In this document: piece by piece, positions 63,843 through 64,000 of the stretch
Numbering within the stretch: position 1 is the first letter of the stretch
Layout: every line of letters starts with the position of its first letter
NCBI RefSeq assembly: GCF_014138285.1
Contig: NZ_JACGXN010000001.1
Span: forward strand, 733,314-797,313
Length of the DNA stretch: 64,000 nucleotides
Reading direction: 5' to 3'
DNA from: Phyllobacterium myrsinacearum
GTDB taxonomy: Bacteria; Pseudomonadota; Alphaproteobacteria; Rhizobiales; Rhizobiaceae
Translations under genes and position numbers: made by a program
The notes under the pieces: model-generated
What the model saw: the letters and a program-made list of their open reading frames with translations, nothing else
What the model was told of the DNA's origin: nothing
The model's database searches: none

Positions 63843-64000
63843 CGTGGCAAGGGGCCTGCCTGTCCGCCTCGTCGCCAGTCTGGTTGCGGCCCTTATCCTG
63901 TGTTGCCTGCTGGTATCGTTCCGGCCCTTTCAGGCCGTAAGCGCCGCCGGTGCCGATGGCGGCGGCGATATCGTCAATCAGCTGGGTTTTGGCGCTCTGG
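63811..64000 (+). CDS. O-antigen ligase/polymerase-like protein (N-terminal fragment)
   Basis: Sixty-three codons are visible before the window ends. The ATG at 63811 begins MSSIGNLKRTDVARGLPV, followed by a strongly hydrophobic helix (LVASLVAALILCCLLVSF) and GGGDIVNQLGFGAL, a start seen in Wzy/WaaL-type membrane polymerases of rhizobial polysaccharide loci. The overlap with the GT2 gene and the locus context support this. With only the first helix present the family call is provisional; a GTG at 63844 is an alternative start. Confidence 0.6.
   Translation, partial: MSSIGNLKRTDVARGLPVRLVASLVAALILCCLLVSFRPFQAVSAAGADGGGDIVNQLGFGAL

Noticed and set aside
1-64000. CRISPR array, prophage, insertion sequence or integrative element
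   Set aside because: No regular direct repeats with spacers, no transposase, integrase or phage structural genes; the tRNA-His has no attachment-site duplication that I could see nearby.

Overview
This window is chromosomal DNA from a member of the Rhizobiales (Hyphomicrobiales), most likely of the Brucella/Ochrobactrum/Phyllobacterium/Mesorhizobium neighbourhood. The evidence is an Entner-Doudoroff operon in the order zwf-pgl-edd, a PdhS-type polar histidine kinase with a CtrA-like site upstream, an LsrB/VtlR-like LysR regulator beside a DUF1127 gene, a UPF0314 protein, a plant-type glutamate-cysteine ligase, and a tRNA-His without the G-1 base. GC content looks moderately high and even. I see no transposase, integrase, phage gene or CRISPR array. 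The species call is inference.

Layout. 1-9.7 kb: a drug-efflux MFS pump cut by the left edge, LysR, a DUF3422 membrane protein, a GntR/FCD regulator overlapping a phosphoesterase, an amidotransferase, an unknown protein with a Cys-Cys/His motif, GNAT, a divergent DMT transporter/Lrp pair and rsmE. 9.8-18 kb: gshA, an SDR, a long-form purC, a DUF937 protein with a repeat tail, DUF1127 divergent from LsrB-like LysR, UPF0314 and xseA. 18-21.4 kb: an overlapping response regulator/histidine kinase/periplasmic binding protein operon, then tRNA-His. 21.6-28.5 kb: phasin, pdhS, a flavodoxin-fold oxidoreductase and an AsmA protein.

28.5-40.2 kb: a polyamine and two-carbon block. potFGHI (putrescine-type ABC importer) and puuA/puuB-like genes (gamma-glutamylation and oxidation of putrescine) flank isocitrate lyase (aceA) and its divergent short-chain-acyl-CoA-type regulator. 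40.2-48.7 kb: enoyl-CoA hydratase/TetR divergent pair, a beta-ketoacyl synthase III coupled to a permuted papain-like protein, a PiT phosphate transporter, two SDRs and an aldehyde dehydrogenase. 48.8-52.8 kb: zwf-pgl-edd converts glucose-6-phosphate to KDG-6-phosphate. 52.8-56.2 kb: a GlxA-type AraC regulator, folD and a solitary sarcosine oxidase beta gene, which together suggest N-methyl one-carbon oxidation.

56.2 kb to the right edge: a surface polysaccharide locus with a Wzz/GumC-type chain-length protein lacking a kinase domain, a Wzx-type flippase, a DUF6492 protein, a WecG/TagA-type transferase, GT4 and GT2 glycosyltransferases, and the start of a Wzy-like polymerase. No outer-membrane exporter or initiating phosphoglycosyltransferase is seen before the window ends.

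No stretch longer than 300 bases lacks a gene. The longest gaps are 26252-26523 (nothing recognised), 22080-22368 (regulatory sites), 35196-35445 (direct and inverted repeats) and 58412-58630 (a CtrA-like site). Functions were assigned by reading motifs, without database searches.
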